Assembly (NCBI GenBank): GCA_902779355.1
Contig: CACZBF010000002.1
Location: 223,776-287,775, forward strand
DNA: 64,000 nucleotides
Source: an uncultured Lachnospiraceae bacterium
GTDB lineage: Bacteria; Bacillota; Clostridia; Lachnospirales; Lachnospiraceae
Direction of reading: 5' to 3'
The notes below the pieces were generated by a model, which worked only from the letters and a program-made list of their open reading frames with translations, ran no database searches and was not told the origin of the DNA. Made by a program: the position numbers and the translations under genes. Shown piece by piece: positions 33,338 to 42,760 of the stretch; within the stretch, counting starts at the first letter, position 1, and each line of letters starts with the position of its first letter.

Positions 33338-35239
33338 TCAACGGGCTTTTGAGAGATCCACCCACACCACCGGCCGGATCGCGCCGTTGGGGCGGTTTAC
33401 CTCTTTTTTTTCCAAGATGATCTCTCCATCGCTTGTGACATACGGGGCGTAGACAGACTTCTCTTCCCCCTTGAGCCACCACCACGAGGATCGATACCCT
33501 TTCATGTCCCAATGCCCGTCCTTGCTAAAGGTGTTTGCATTTGTCCCCCGCACCATCGCGACATCCGTAATGGAAACCTCCCTTTCTGTATCCGTCGGCA
33601 ACATCTGCGCGGCCTCCTCCGGTGTCAGAAGTGTCAGCACGTCACCATCCTTTTTGCAGACAACCTCCATCTCATAGTTACTGAAGATTTCGGCAAACTC
33701 TCCGGAGTTGATGAGAGAACGGATGTCTGCATCCTCCCAAGTGACTTCCTTATGTTTTTTATGATAGGCGCTTCCGGAAATCCCTTGCTCACACAAGAGA
33801 CAGACCCGGTCTCCGTCTTTTTTAGCGACAATCCAAGACAACCTCTCTCTCCCCGGTTTGATCAAATCCGTATCGAAATATCCGAAGCAGACCCGGTCTC
33901 CGACCTCGGCCGTCCGTATGGTCTCCATCTCCTCCCCGTATTCATAACGGATCCTGAAAAACCATACGAATGTGGAGATCAGAGCAAAAACGCATACTCC
34001 CAATACGGCAATCCCAGCGCCTGTACGGATCATCTTCCTTGTCTTTTCCCGCTTCTCCTCCGCACGCCTGCCTTCCAGTGTATCGCGGACGATCCGTTTC
34101 TTTGTCAAAACGCCGGTGATCTTTTTCACGAGAAGCCTTATCAACGGTGACAGAACGGCAGCACAGGCAATGCTGGAGGCGATGACGCAGGCAAACCGCA
34201 GCATCGCGTTCATCCTGACTTCGCCGAAAACCTGGTTCACAAAATAACCGTGCACCAAAAACAGTTCCATGGCGATGCCCCCGATATACGAAAGCGCTCT
34301 GTTCCCAAGCGTAATCTTCATATTCAGGAGCACAACCAGCAGCACGAAAAAGGTTGCAGCAGCCGACTGGGAGATCAGTGTGATCGTCTCGTCTCGTTTC
34401 GCATGTATGGTCATCGTGTGATAATAACCATAACGAGATACGGTGATGACAGACAGGATAAATAAAACCACAAAAAGCGACGCGACGATCAAAAGTTTCA
34501 ACGGATAACGCCTGTTGAAAAAAGCGATCAGGCGTTCCCGAAATCGGGCGAAAAGCAACCCGAACGGAAATGCAATCGTGGAATTGTACCACCATTCCCC
34601 TTTGAACCAGCTGGATTTCACCCCATTTACATCATGCCCCCTGAGCGAAGCAAAAACGATCAAAAAAACCGTAAAAATGCAAAGCAGCACAAGTGCCAGA
34701 TCCCTGTTCCGAAACAAAGAAAACAGCACAAAAAACACAATATAAAGAACGACAATTTCGATAATAAACCACCCGTTGCTGTTCACCAGCGTAAGCCCAA
34801 AAATATCGGACAATGCGTCCTTCCATGTATAGCTGATCCCGTATCCGGCCGCAAGAAGAACGACTCCCAGTGCGTTAATGATCCAGAAAGGAACCAGCAC
34901 AGCCACCAGCCGCCTTTGCAGAAAGGTGCTCAAATATCCGGGCTTATTTTGAAGGCTGGTCAAAAGTCCGTATCCGGAAAAGAAAAAGAAGATGGCAGTA
35001 AAAAGGAAGCCGCAAAAGTTGAGGATGGTGATCGGCATTTGCGGGAGAAAGGCATAGTTTGTCACAGATTGCGTCAAATGATGCAAAAGAATCCCTAGGC
35101 AGGCAGAAGCCTGTATCAGCTTCGCCTGCTTTAAAGACAGAAACTCCCCGGATATTTCATGTTTCCCGGCGCGCTTCGCTCCAAAAAAAGTCAGAATCAA
35201 AAGCAGCGCCGGATAGAGAAGCAATAGGTTTTTTTCCAT
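33338..35239 (-). CDS. Acyltransferase-3 membrane protein fused to a DUF6273 domain
   Basis: A 633-residue protein. Residues about 1-385 form an acyltransferase-3 (OafA/WecH-like) membrane domain of ten or so spans, with the expected His pair in ASACLGILLHHLTQS and FFFFSGYGLLTSL. One more span (about 420-440) leads to an outer C-terminal domain (about 455-630) with the DUF6273 pattern SWIVAKKDGDRVCLLCEQGISGSAYH, TWEDADIRSLINSGEFAEIFS and DVAMVRGTNANTFSKDG, ending GAIRPVVWVDLS. It probably acetylates a cell-surface polysaccharide; the C-terminal fold is lectin-like in similarity to sulfatase-modifying and FGE-like domains. It is last in the hydF-suf operon. Confidence 0.8.
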   Translation of the reverse strand: MEKNLLLLYPALLLILTFFGAKRAGKHEISGEFLSLKQAKLIQASACLGILLHHLTQSVTNYAFLPQMPITILNFCGFLFTAIFFFFSGYGLLTSLQNKPGYLSTFLQRRLVAVLVPFWIINALGVVLLAAGYGISYTWKDALSDIFGLTLVNSNGWFIIEIVVLYIVFFVLFSLFRNRDLALVLLCIFTVFLIVFASLRGHDVNGVKSSWFKGEWWYNSTIAFPFGLLFARFRERLIAFFNRRYPLKLLIVASLFVVLFILSVITVSRYGYYHTMTIHAKRDETITLISQSAAATFFVLLVVLLNMKITLGNRALSYIGGIAMELFLVHGYFVNQVFGEVRMNAMLRFACVIASSIACAAVLSPLIRLLVKKITGVLTKKRIVRDTLEGRRAEEKREKTRKMIRTGAGIAVLGVCVFALISTFVWFFRIRYEYGEEMETIRTAEVGDRVCFGYFDTDLIKPGRERLSWIVAKKDGDRVCLLCEQGISGSAYHKKHKEVTWEDADIRSLINSGEFAEIFSNYEMEVVCKKDGDVLTLLTPEEAAQMLPTDTEREVSITDVAMVRGTNANTFSKDGHWDMKGYRSSWWWLKGEEKSVYAPYVTSDGEIILEKKEVNRPNGAIRPVVWVDLSKAR

Positions 35240-35245
35240 ACGATG

Positions 35246-35794
35246 TTACTCCGTTTTTTCCGGCCGCACGATCCAAAAATGGTCCAGTTTCCGTTCTCTG
35301 TCGCGGTAATCCGGCAGAGCGGATGCCAACACCTTGTAAAAAGCCTTGCTGTGGTTGGCTTCCACGAGATGCGACAACTCATGCGCGATCACATATTCCT
35401 GGCAATCTTTTGGCAGGAGTTTCAACAGTTTATTCAGCGTCACCTCTGCCTTTTTCCTGGTGCAGCTCCCCCAGCGGCTCTTCATCACGCGAAATGTGAG
35501 CTTCGGAAAAGGGATCCGGTAGGAAGAAAACAGCGGATAGATCTGTTCCGTAAGATACGTCAGGTATTCCGCGTCTCCCTCGTGAAACTTCAGCGTCGCA
35601 GGGTCGAGCGGGATCCGCCGCAGGGTCTCTTGCCGTTTCTTTAAGATCCAGTCCGCCTTGCTCTGTACAAAGCGCTCCGCGTCTCTCATCGTACCGGAAA
35701 ACGGCACCGTAACGATCACGGTGCCGTCTCCATCAATCCTGATACTGTAACGTTTCACCTTCTTGCGGTGAAAGGTAATGTCAAAATCGTCCAT
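35246..35794 (-). CDS. YgjP-like M48-type metallopeptidase
   Basis: A 182-residue cytoplasmic protein of the YgjP/DUF45 family with a zinc motif HELSHLVEANHSKAFY (HExxH at about 137-141, with a third ligand His nearby). The N-terminal strands RYSIRIDGDGTVIVTVPF and the RWGSCTRKKAEVTLN line are family marks. YgjP-type peptidases process SOS-response or Sec-tail peptides in some hosts; here the target is unknown. Confidence 0.85.
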   Translation of the reverse strand: MDDFDITFHRKKVKRYSIRIDGDGTVIVTVPFSGTMRDAERFVQSKADWILKKRQETLRRIPLDPATLKFHEGDAEYLTYLTEQIYPLFSSYRIPFPKLTFRVMKSRWGSCTRKKAEVTLNKLLKLLPKDCQEYVIAHELSHLVEANHSKAFYKVLASALPDYRDRERKLDHFWIVRPEKTE

Positions 35795-35800
35795 ACCCGG

Positions 35801-36727
35801 CTACTTCAAGAATCCGTTGATGATCTGCTCCTCTGCCTCTGCTTCTGTCAGACCGAGCGTCATCAGTTTGATCAGCTGCTCTCCTGCGATCTTGCCGATC
35901 GCCGCCTCGTGGAACAGCTCCGCATCCACGTCATTTGCCTCCAATGACGGCACTGCAAGAATCCGCCCCTCATCCATGATGATGGAATCGCACTCCGTAT
36001 GCCCGTGACAGGGAGCGTTGCCGATGATGCAGGCATCAAATTTCTGATAGGAATGATCCCTTGCCACCGAACGCGATACAACATCCGCGCTGGCACCTTC
36101 TTCGAGGATCGTCGCCTTGATGATGCTGTCTGCAGTCTGCTCACCGTGCGTCATCAGGCGTTCCCGGATCACAAGGGAAGCGTCCTTTTTCAACTCCGCC
36201 ATGGTCGTCCGCTTTGTGGAGTCCACGCCTTTGATCTGCACCATCTCCATTTCCATGGAGCTGCCTTCTTCCATATACACTTCCGTCACCGGATTCAAAA
36301 TCCGCTTGCCGTTGCCGTCGCCGGAGCCATAATGCTTTTCCACGTATTTCACATGGGCGCCCTTCCCGACAAAGAAACGGTGAATCCCGTCATGCTCGGA
36401 GTCCTGTGTGCCGCAGTTATCGATCCCGCAGCCTGCCACGATCACGACATCACTATCCTCACCGACATAAAAATCGTTGTAGACCGTCTCTTTCAACCCG
36501 CTCTCGGAAAGCACTACCGGAATATGCACGCTCTCCTTCTTGGTACCGGGTTTGATCTTGATGTCGATCCCCTCTCCGTTTTCCTTTGATTGGATATCAA
36601 TATTCGCTGTCGTCTGGCGTCCTGCAAGTTTGCTGTTGGCGCGGAAGTTGTATGCACCCATCGGTACCTCATGCAGATCCGCCACTTCTTCGATCAGTCT
36701 TTTTTGGATCCCATCCAGCATTTCCAT
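35801..36727 (-). CDS. sufB: SufB/SufD-type Fe-S scaffold (SmsB)
   Basis: A 308-residue protein shorter than E. coli SufB and lacking its long N-terminal region. The beta-helix core has the GCGIDNCGTQDSEHDGIHRFFVG line, CIIGNAPCHGHTECDSI and the C-terminal AIGKIAGEQLIKLMTLGLTEAEAEEQIINGFLK. The compact form together with only a SufC partner matches the minimal SmsCB pair found in deep-branching anaerobes and Clostridia, which builds Fe-S clusters without SufD, SufS or SufU in the operon. Confidence 0.9.
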   Translation of the reverse strand: MEMLDGIQKRLIEEVADLHEVPMGAYNFRANSKLAGRQTTANIDIQSKENGEGIDIKIKPGTKKESVHIPVVLSESGLKETVYNDFYVGEDSDVVIVAGCGIDNCGTQDSEHDGIHRFFVGKGAHVKYVEKHYGSGDGNGKRILNPVTEVYMEEGSSMEMEMVQIKGVDSTKRTTMAELKKDASLVIRERLMTHGEQTADSIIKATILEEGASADVVSRSVARDHSYQKFDACIIGNAPCHGHTECDSIIMDEGRILAVPSLEANDVDAELFHEAAIGKIAGEQLIKLMTLGLTEAEAEEQIINGFLK

Positions 36728-36730
36728 CTG

Positions 36731-37474
36731 TTAGCACCCTTCCTTTCTCGCCGCCTGCCCGAAGCACATGCGCGCGCCTGCTTCCGTGCCGAGCACCTGC
36801 GGATAAACCTCATCCTTCGAGCCGATCGAACGGACCTGCCCTGCCTCGAGTACCACGATCTCATCCGCGATATTTAGGATCCGCTCCTGATGGGAAATGA
36901 TCAAAATGGAACTGTCCTTGATATCCCGGCGCATCCCTTCAAAGATCTGGATCAGATTCTGAAAACTCCAGAGATCGATCCCCGCTTCCGGCTCGTCAAA
37001 CACCGTCAGCTTTGTTTTCCGCGCGAGCACCGTCGCAATCTCGATCCGCTTTAACTCACCGCCGGAAAGAGAGGCGTTGATCTCGCGGTCAATATAATCC
37101 TTTGCGCAAAGCCCCACCTCGGAAAGATATTTGCAGGCGTCGGAAACCGAGATCTCCTGTCCCGCTGCGATCTTCAAAAGGTCGTGTACCGTCAGTCCCT
37201 TAAACCGCACCGGCGCCTGAAACGCAAAGCCGATGCCCCGTTTTGCGCGTTCCGTAATAGAAAGACCGGTAATGTCCTCTCCCTCAAAAAAGATCTGTCC
37301 CTCCGTCGGCGTCAGGATTCCCGCGATAAGTTTCGCCAGCGTAGATTTCCCGCTGCCGTTGGGTCCCGTGATCACCACAAATTTGTTCGAATCGATGGTC
37401 AGGCTCACATTTCTGACAATCTCCAGCTGTTCCCCGTCCTCAACGGAAAAAGAAACATTCTTTAATTCAAGCAT
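36731..37474 (-). CDS. sufC: SufC ATPase (SmsC)
   Basis: A 247-residue ABC ATPase. Walker A is GPNGSGKST (about 37-45), the signature LSGGELKR at about 140-147, Walker B LTVFDEPEAGID (about 159-170), and the H loop SHQ. GFAFQAPVRFKGLTVHDLL is a SufC-specific Q-loop stretch. It drives the SufB scaffold for Fe-S cluster assembly. AGGAGG lies 8 bp before the ATG, and SufB follows after 3 bp. Confidence 0.95.
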   Translation of the reverse strand: MLELKNVSFSVEDGEQLEIVRNVSLTIDSNKFVVITGPNGSGKSTLAKLIAGILTPTEGQIFFEGEDITGLSITERAKRGIGFAFQAPVRFKGLTVHDLLKIAAGQEISVSDACKYLSEVGLCAKDYIDREINASLSGGELKRIEIATVLARKTKLTVFDEPEAGIDLWSFQNLIQIFEGMRRDIKDSSILIISHQERILNIADEIVVLEAGQVRSIGSKDEVYPQVLGTEAGARMCFGQAARKEGC

Positions 37475-37486
37475 TTCTGCTTCCTC

Positions 37487-38683
37487 CTATTTCCCTGCCG
37501 CACACTCCGGCAGCATCGCAATGCTCCGTTCCAAAATCCCGTTACAATAGGCGATCGCAACCCCGTAATTGGTCATGGGCACGCTCGCTTTCACCGCAGC
37601 ACGCTCCCGCGAACGCATCTCTGCTTCATTCAGCATACAGCCGCCGCAATGGATGATCAGCCGGTACGGCGTCAGATCCTCCGGAAAATGCGTTCCGGAA
37701 GAAAATGCAAAATTGAGGTCCTTCCCCGTTTTCTTTTGCAGCAGAGCCGGTAACTTTACCGTCCCGATGTCCCCGCATTGCCTGCGGTGCGTACAGCCTT
37801 CGCTGATCAAAACAGTATCGCCTTCGGAAAGCTCGCCGATCACACCGGCACCCCGGACTGCGGAAGTCAGGATCCCCTTATACCGCGCCATCAAGATCGA
37901 AAACGAAGTCAGCGGGATCTCTGCCGGCAACGCGGCATGGACTTTGTGAAATGCCTGCGAATCCGTGATCACAAGCTTCGGAGAAAAAACATTCTGCGAA
38001 AGCGTCTCCTCCAACTCTGTGTCCCTGCAGATAACCGGGATCGCGCCATGATCCAAAAGATCTCTGATCACCTGCTGCTGCGGCAGGATCAATCTTCCCT
38101 TCGGCGCTGCTTTGTCGATCGGTACAACAAGGAGTACCCGGTCTCCGCGGCCGACAAGATCTCCGGTCAGCGTCGCGTTCCTTTTTTTTGGATCCCACAA
38201 TGCCGCCACTTTCTCGCGCAGCAGATCCATCTGGTATCCGTCCTTTGCGCTGACAAACAGTCCTTCCCGGTCCACGCCGTGCTCCAGCAGAAGATCCGCC
38301 TTTGAGTGGACGACCAAGGTCGGGATATCGCGTTCCTCAAGGACCTCCAAAAACTGGCGACCCGCTTCTGTCATGCCGATATCCGCCGCAACCACCAGCA
38401 CCGCAACATCCGTGCGCGCAAGCACCTGCTGCGTCCTTGAAACGCGCATTTCACCAAGCTCTCCCGTGTCATCGATGCCCGGCGTGTCAACGATCACGAC
38501 AGGCCCAACCGGCAAGAGCTCCATGCTCTTTGACACCGGATCCGTCGTGGTCCCCGCAACATCCGATACGATGGAGATCGGTTGGTTCGTAAACGCGTTG
38601 GCAAGCGCAGACTTGCCCGCATTGCGGCACCCGAAAAATGCGATATGTACTCTTTCTCCCGAAGGTGTATCTGTCAGACTCAT
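37487..38683 (-). CDS. hydF: [FeFe]-hydrogenase maturation GTPase HydF
   Basis: A 398-residue protein. The N-terminal GTPase has GCRNAGKSA (P loop), TTTDPVSKSM (switch I), DTPGIDD (G3) and HSKAD (G4). The C-terminal Fe-S part has CTHRRQCGD and HCGGCMLNE. HydF is the scaffold for the 2Fe part of the H-cluster, so the cell should carry an [FeFe] hydrogenase. The start at 38683 matches the family N-terminus and lies 7 bp after the -10 box with no ribosome site, pointing to a leaderless message. Confidence 0.95.
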   Translation of the reverse strand: MSLTDTPSGERVHIAFFGCRNAGKSALANAFTNQPISIVSDVAGTTTDPVSKSMELLPVGPVVIVDTPGIDDTGELGEMRVSRTQQVLARTDVAVLVVAADIGMTEAGRQFLEVLEERDIPTLVVHSKADLLLEHGVDREGLFVSAKDGYQMDLLREKVAALWDPKKRNATLTGDLVGRGDRVLLVVPIDKAAPKGRLILPQQQVIRDLLDHGAIPVICRDTELEETLSQNVFSPKLVITDSQAFHKVHAALPAEIPLTSFSILMARYKGILTSAVRGAGVIGELSEGDTVLISEGCTHRRQCGDIGTVKLPALLQKKTGKDLNFAFSSGTHFPEDLTPYRLIIHCGGCMLNEAEMRSRERAAVKASVPMTNYGVAIAYCNGILERSIAMLPECAAGK

Positions 38684-38690
38684 GTTAGAC

Positions 38691-38699
38691 ATTATATCA
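38691..38699 (-). promoter_or_regulatory. Extended -10 promoter of hydF
   Basis: TGATATAAT on the minus strand (hexamer at 38696-38691). No good -35 box is visible; the TGn extension compensates. Transcription should begin at or within one base of the hydF ATG at 38683. Confidence 0.7.
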
Positions 38700-38711
38700 C
38701 AAATACGAAGA

Positions 38712-38745
38712 AAAGCCACATACCACGAAGTGGCATTGTGGCTTT
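38712..38745 (-). terminator. Terminator after the 831-aa hybrid kinase gene
   Basis: AAAGCCACA pairs with TGTGGCTTT, with an inner CCAC/GTGG stem; TTTTCTTCG follows on the minus strand, 35 bp past the stop codon. Confidence 0.75.
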
Positions 38746-38779
38746 GTGATTTTGCGCCATAGCTTTTCTGATCGCGGCA

Positions 38780-41275
38780 TCAGATCACCTGCATCACCCC
38801 ATCCGGCTGATGCTTTGTCAGATATTTATCCTTCGCCGCACTGCCAACCACGCAGACACATTGATAGATGTCTTTTAAGCGCTCTTTTTCATCACGAAGC
38901 CGTCCTGCATCCGTCCCCCAAAGCAACATCACAGGCAGCGTCTCCGCGGCTGTTTCCTTTGTGAGCTGTTTTTCCTTCGGCAGATGCTGCTTTAGCGCCT
39001 GCTCCAGATTTTCATATTTCACGGGCTTACTGAGATAATCCGTAAAACCCATGGACAGGTAATTTTCTTTTGCACCCACGATCGCATCTGCAGTCAGCGC
39101 AATGATCGGCGTGCCATGCACGAGGTCCCGACGCATAAGCTCTTGCAGCGTCATTTCGCCATTCATCTCCGGCATCATCTGATCCAGCAGGACGCAGTCG
39201 TACTGCTGCTTCTCCATCTTCCCAATGCAGGCTGTGCCGGACAATGCCGTCTCCACTTTCGCACCCGTATCGCGCAAAAGCCCTTCCATGACATCCAGAT
39301 TCATCTCATTATCATCCACGACGAGGATCCTGGCGTCAGGCGCATACAGCGTACTCTCGTCCAGCGTCATCTCTTTGACAAACGCTGAGACCGCTTTGCT
39401 GAAATCCCCGATGGGCTCCTCCGATACCACCTTTTGCGGGATATATACCGTAAAGACGGAACCCTTGCCGTATTCGCTTTCCACATCAATCCGTCCGCCC
39501 ATCATCTCCACAAACCGTTCCGTGATATGAAGCCCGAGCCCTGTACCTTCGACCTTGTAATTTTTCCGTTCGTCCAGCCTTTGGAAACTCTGGAAAAGTT
39601 TGTCTTTATCCTCCTCGCGGATGCCGATGCCCGTGTCACTGACTCGGATCACAAGACACATCATATCCACGACGACGAGTTTCTCCGATCGGATCTCCAC
39701 AGACACAGATCCCTCCTGCGTGTATTTCACAGCATTGTTGATGATGTTCAACATGATCTGCCGGATCCTGATCTCGTCGCCATACAGCACACTCGGCAGA
39801 TCCTCTGCGACCTCAAACCGGTAGACGAGGTCCTTGGCGACCGCGCGCTGCCTCGTGATGTTCAACACGTCATTCAGGACGGACGCCACATGATACTCCT
39901 GCGGCACGATCTCAAAACTCCCGGCCTCGATCTTGCTGAGATCTAAGATATCATTGATGAGGGAAAGCAGCGTGTTGCCGGCGCTTTTGATATCCATCGC
40001 ATATTTTTTGATCGTGCTGTCTTTCGTGTCGCGCAGGATCATCTCATCCATCCCGAGGATGCCGTTCAGCGGTGTCCTGATCTCATGGGACATCCTCGCC
40101 AGAAAATCATCCTTGGCCTGATTTGCCAGCACAGCCTTATTCGCCACAAGCCGAATCCCGATCAGCTGCTTGATCGTGTGGATGATGGAACAAAGCATGA
40201 AGGCAAAGAGTCCGATCGCCATGAAAAATCCGGAGAACACGCCGTTGTGCGCAAACTGGTACATCAAAATCTGGAATACCGCCGCGATGGCAAGGAATAC
40301 AAATCCGATCGCAACAAACAGATACGACTTTACGAAATGCGCACGGATATCCAAAAACAAGGTCACAAACATCACCAGAATGCTCACGCAGGCACAGCCC
40401 GCCGCGATCGGAAAGCTTTGGACCAGCGTCATTTTTCCTGTGATAAACAATGTGATACAAACAGCAAAATCAGCGATCTCCAAGATGGATGCCGCGATCA
40501 GGAGCTTGTGATAGCGATTTTCCTGCAGGGAATTGATAAAAACAAGAAACGGCAGCGGCATCAAAATCACCATGAGAAACGGCGTATCGGACATGATCGA
40601 GATATTGCGGGAATAGAGCTGCCGGAAAATGGAATTGTACAGCACCCATACCGCTCCGATGATAACGCCGAGCGATAGATGCTGCATTTCCAGATATCTG
40701 TGATAGACGATCCTGTAAAAGATGGATGCGACAAAACAGATCAACGCAAGCAGGATCAAAGCGAGACCTACAAAAAACTCTGCCCCGAACTGCCTAAACA
40801 AAGCGGCCACGATCCCGATTCTCGTACCGATGTAGACTTCATATACCATGCCGGCATTGTAATCATAGTGGACACGCAGGATCTTGCCCGCATCCTCCGG
40901 GTAGAGCGATGCCATCACGTAGCATTCGGCAGAGCGGTCTCCGAGGAGCGCATCGTCCTCTACGGTCTGTTCCTCCCGCAGTTCATCGTCAATATAGATT
41001 TCCATGTCCATACCGCGAAAACAAAGCACAGACATGTCTTTATCCAATGGATCCGGCAGTGTCGTCTCCAGTGTGATCTCACCGTCTGTCCTTCCCGGTA
41101 CCGTAAACGGCACACGAGTGCCGTCCTCTTTGACCTCCACCCAGGCGTCACCCGGCAGGGTTTCGCAGATATCGCCGTTTCGCGGAGAATTTGCCGGAAA
41201 GGCAAACTGTCCGATGATAAGATAGCCGAACACAAGCACGACCATGGCAGAAAGAATGTATTGAATTACCTTCAT
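38780..41275 (-). CDS. Hybrid histidine kinase with outer sensor domain and seven-span region
   Basis: An 831-residue kinase. After one span (5-25) comes an outer beta domain (about 30-160: WVEVKEDGTRVPFTVPGRTDGEITLETTLP), then about seven spans (165-370) of the 7TM-DISM kind. HisKA has His397 ([12 protein letters not shown]), the ATPase spans about 500-615 with DTGIGI and EGTGLGL, the receiver spans about 648-760 with Asp698 (CVLLDQMMPEMNG) and Lys750. The last 50 residues (PVMLLWGTDAGRLRDEKERL and on) look like half of a second receiver that lacks the phospho-acceptor. It starts inside the HPt gene's stop codon (ATGA), so the kinase, HPt and receiver proteins are one phosphorelay. Confidence 0.9.
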   Translation of the reverse strand: MKVIQYILSAMVVLVFGYLIIGQFAFPANSPRNGDICETLPGDAWVEVKEDGTRVPFTVPGRTDGEITLETTLPDPLDKDMSVLCFRGMDMEIYIDDELREEQTVEDDALLGDRSAECYVMASLYPEDAGKILRVHYDYNAGMVYEVYIGTRIGIVAALFRQFGAEFFVGLALILLALICFVASIFYRIVYHRYLEMQHLSLGVIIGAVWVLYNSIFRQLYSRNISIMSDTPFLMVILMPLPFLVFINSLQENRYHKLLIAASILEIADFAVCITLFITGKMTLVQSFPIAAGCACVSILVMFVTLFLDIRAHFVKSYLFVAIGFVFLAIAAVFQILMYQFAHNGVFSGFFMAIGLFAFMLCSIIHTIKQLIGIRLVANKAVLANQAKDDFLARMSHEIRTPLNGILGMDEMILRDTKDSTIKKYAMDIKSAGNTLLSLINDILDLSKIEAGSFEIVPQEYHVASVLNDVLNITRQRAVAKDLVYRFEVAEDLPSVLYGDEIRIRQIMLNIINNAVKYTQEGSVSVEIRSEKLVVVDMMCLVIRVSDTGIGIREEDKDKLFQSFQRLDERKNYKVEGTGLGLHITERFVEMMGGRIDVESEYGKGSVFTVYIPQKVVSEEPIGDFSKAVSAFVKEMTLDESTLYAPDARILVVDDNEMNLDVMEGLLRDTGAKVETALSGTACIGKMEKQQYDCVLLDQMMPEMNGEMTLQELMRRDLVHGTPIIALTADAIVGAKENYLSMGFTDYLSKPVKYENLEQALKQHLPKEKQLTKETAAETLPVMLLWGTDAGRLRDEKERLKDIYQCVCVVGSAAKDKYLTKHQPDGVMQVI

Positions 41276-41874
41276 TCGATTGCTCCGGAAAGTTCCTGAA
41301 TCACTGCTGCTGCTTCGTCATACATAAAATCTCTGATCAACGTTTCCGCTTTTTGGCAAAGTTCTTTCTGTGTCAGTCGGAAGGGATAGCCGGAAAGCTT
41401 TTTGATGAGCGCCAGAGACGCCTCGTCATCAAAATCATCCAGCGCGGCGAGGAGCGACTGCACCGTCTCTCTGGCTTCCTCCGCAGAGATCTCATCCGCT
41501 GCCGTTACCTTCTCCATCTCACCAATGGGCGTCAGCTCTTTCACAAGTGCGCCATACCGCTCCAGAATCGATGCATTCTCTGCTTCGATCACATCCGTGT
41601 CTCCGTCTCTCGCAGCGCTTTCCAGCCGTTCAAATCCTGCGCTGAGGTCTGCTGCACCGATCATCTTCGCGTTGCTTTTCAGGGCATGCACCGTGATCAT
41701 ATAGTTCTCGATGTCCTTCTTGGCATAGAAGTCTTCCACCTTCGCGCAGTTCTTTTCATAACCCTGATAAAACCGCTGCAGCGCAGACAGATACCTGTCT
41801 TTTCCTCCCGTATATGAAATGCCGGTCTCAGGATCGATCCCGAGACCGCCAAGCCAGGAAAAATCGTAGTCCAT
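41272..41874 (-). CDS. HPt phosphotransfer protein
   Basis: A 200-residue helical protein. The HPt bundle (about 25-110) carries His63 in MITVHALKSNAKMIGA, preceded by RFYQGYEKNCAKVEDFYAKKDIENY. The C-terminal half (about 120-200) is a second helical segment with no His in the right place. It should carry phosphate between the hybrid kinase and the adjacent double-receiver protein. Confidence 0.9.
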   Translation of the reverse strand: MDYDFSWLGGLGIDPETGISYTGGKDRYLSALQRFYQGYEKNCAKVEDFYAKKDIENYMITVHALKSNAKMIGAADLSAGFERLESAARDGDTDVIEAENASILERYGALVKELTPIGEMEKVTAADEISAEEARETVQSLLAALDDFDDEASLALIKKLSGYPFRLTQKELCQKAETLIRDFMYDEAAAVIQELSGAIE

Positions 41875-41883
41875 AAGCCCTCC

Positions 41884-42693
41884 TTATCCAAGCACGTCTA
41901 TGATCTTCGCCACAAGCTCCGACTTCTTCGTCGGCTTCACGATGTATCCCTGCGGCTTCAACTCCGTCAGCGTTTTGATCACGGTCTTCTTTTCCGTCAC
42001 ACCGGTCAGAAAGATCACCGGAATATCCTCCAGCTCCTGTTTTTTCCGAAGGAGCGTCAGTACCTCCGGGCCGTCCATCACAGGCATCAGATAATCGAGC
42101 AGGATCAGATCCACGGAGTGCCTCGCCAGATAGCGGAATGCCGCCTCCCCGGATTTCACGGGCGTCACGGCATAAAACTCGCTTAAGAAATCCTTGATCT
42201 GGATCAGCATCTCCGTATCGTCATCCACCACAAGGATCCGTTTGCGCCCTTCCGCTTCCGCCGCATATGGATTCTCATACTCCTCGATCTGGAGGAGGTT
42301 ATCTCTGTTTTTCTTTTCAATCTCTGCTTCCAGCGAGATCAATTTCTCATAGACCGCAAAAAGCGAGACCGGTCGGGAAAGGAAAAACATCTTCTGCAGT
42401 TTGGTATATTTCATAAACAGCTGCTTGTCTTCCTCATTCGCCACGACCATAACCGTGATCCCGCCTCTTTTCGAAGCCTCCCGGAAAATATCGTAGTTAG
42501 CCACATCGTCCGCAGTCTCATCGCCCATGCAGATAATGATGACATGCGGCAGTTCCGAGTATACCACGTCAAAAAGCGCCTTCTTATCCGGCCTGCTCTT
42601 GATCGTGAGATACCCTCTGTCGTTCTCCAGATGTTCGCAGATATCCTTTGCGATCCTGCGGTTTTTTCCTGTCACCAGCACTTTTAATGTCAT
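41884..42693 (-). CDS. Two-receiver response regulator without output domain
   Basis: A 269-residue protein. The N-terminal receiver-like domain (about 1-125) lacks an acceptor Asp at the end of strand 3 (VIIICMGDE instead), so it is a pseudo-receiver. The C-terminal domain (about 150-269) is a full receiver: DDD at 157-159, acceptor Asp200 (LILLDYLMPVMDG) and the conserved Lys in GYIVKPT. There is no DNA-binding or enzyme domain, so it must work through a partner. The ATG at 42693 follows GGAAGGAAG. It lies between a double-glycine peptide gene and the HPt gene. Confidence 0.85.
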   Translation of the reverse strand: MTLKVLVTGKNRRIAKDICEHLENDRGYLTIKSRPDKKALFDVVYSELPHVIIICMGDETADDVANYDIFREASKRGGITVMVVANEEDKQLFMKYTKLQKMFFLSRPVSLFAVYEKLISLEAEIEKKNRDNLLQIEEYENPYAAEAEGRKRILVVDDDTEMLIQIKDFLSEFYAVTPVKSGEAAFRYLARHSVDLILLDYLMPVMDGPEVLTLLRKKQELEDIPVIFLTGVTEKKTVIKTLTELKPQGYIVKPTKKSELVAKIIDVLG

Positions 42694-42760
42694 TGGTGCT
42701 TCCTTCCTCAACTCTTTTCACAAACGGTATGGTGCTTATTACTTTGCAAATGTCCATCCA

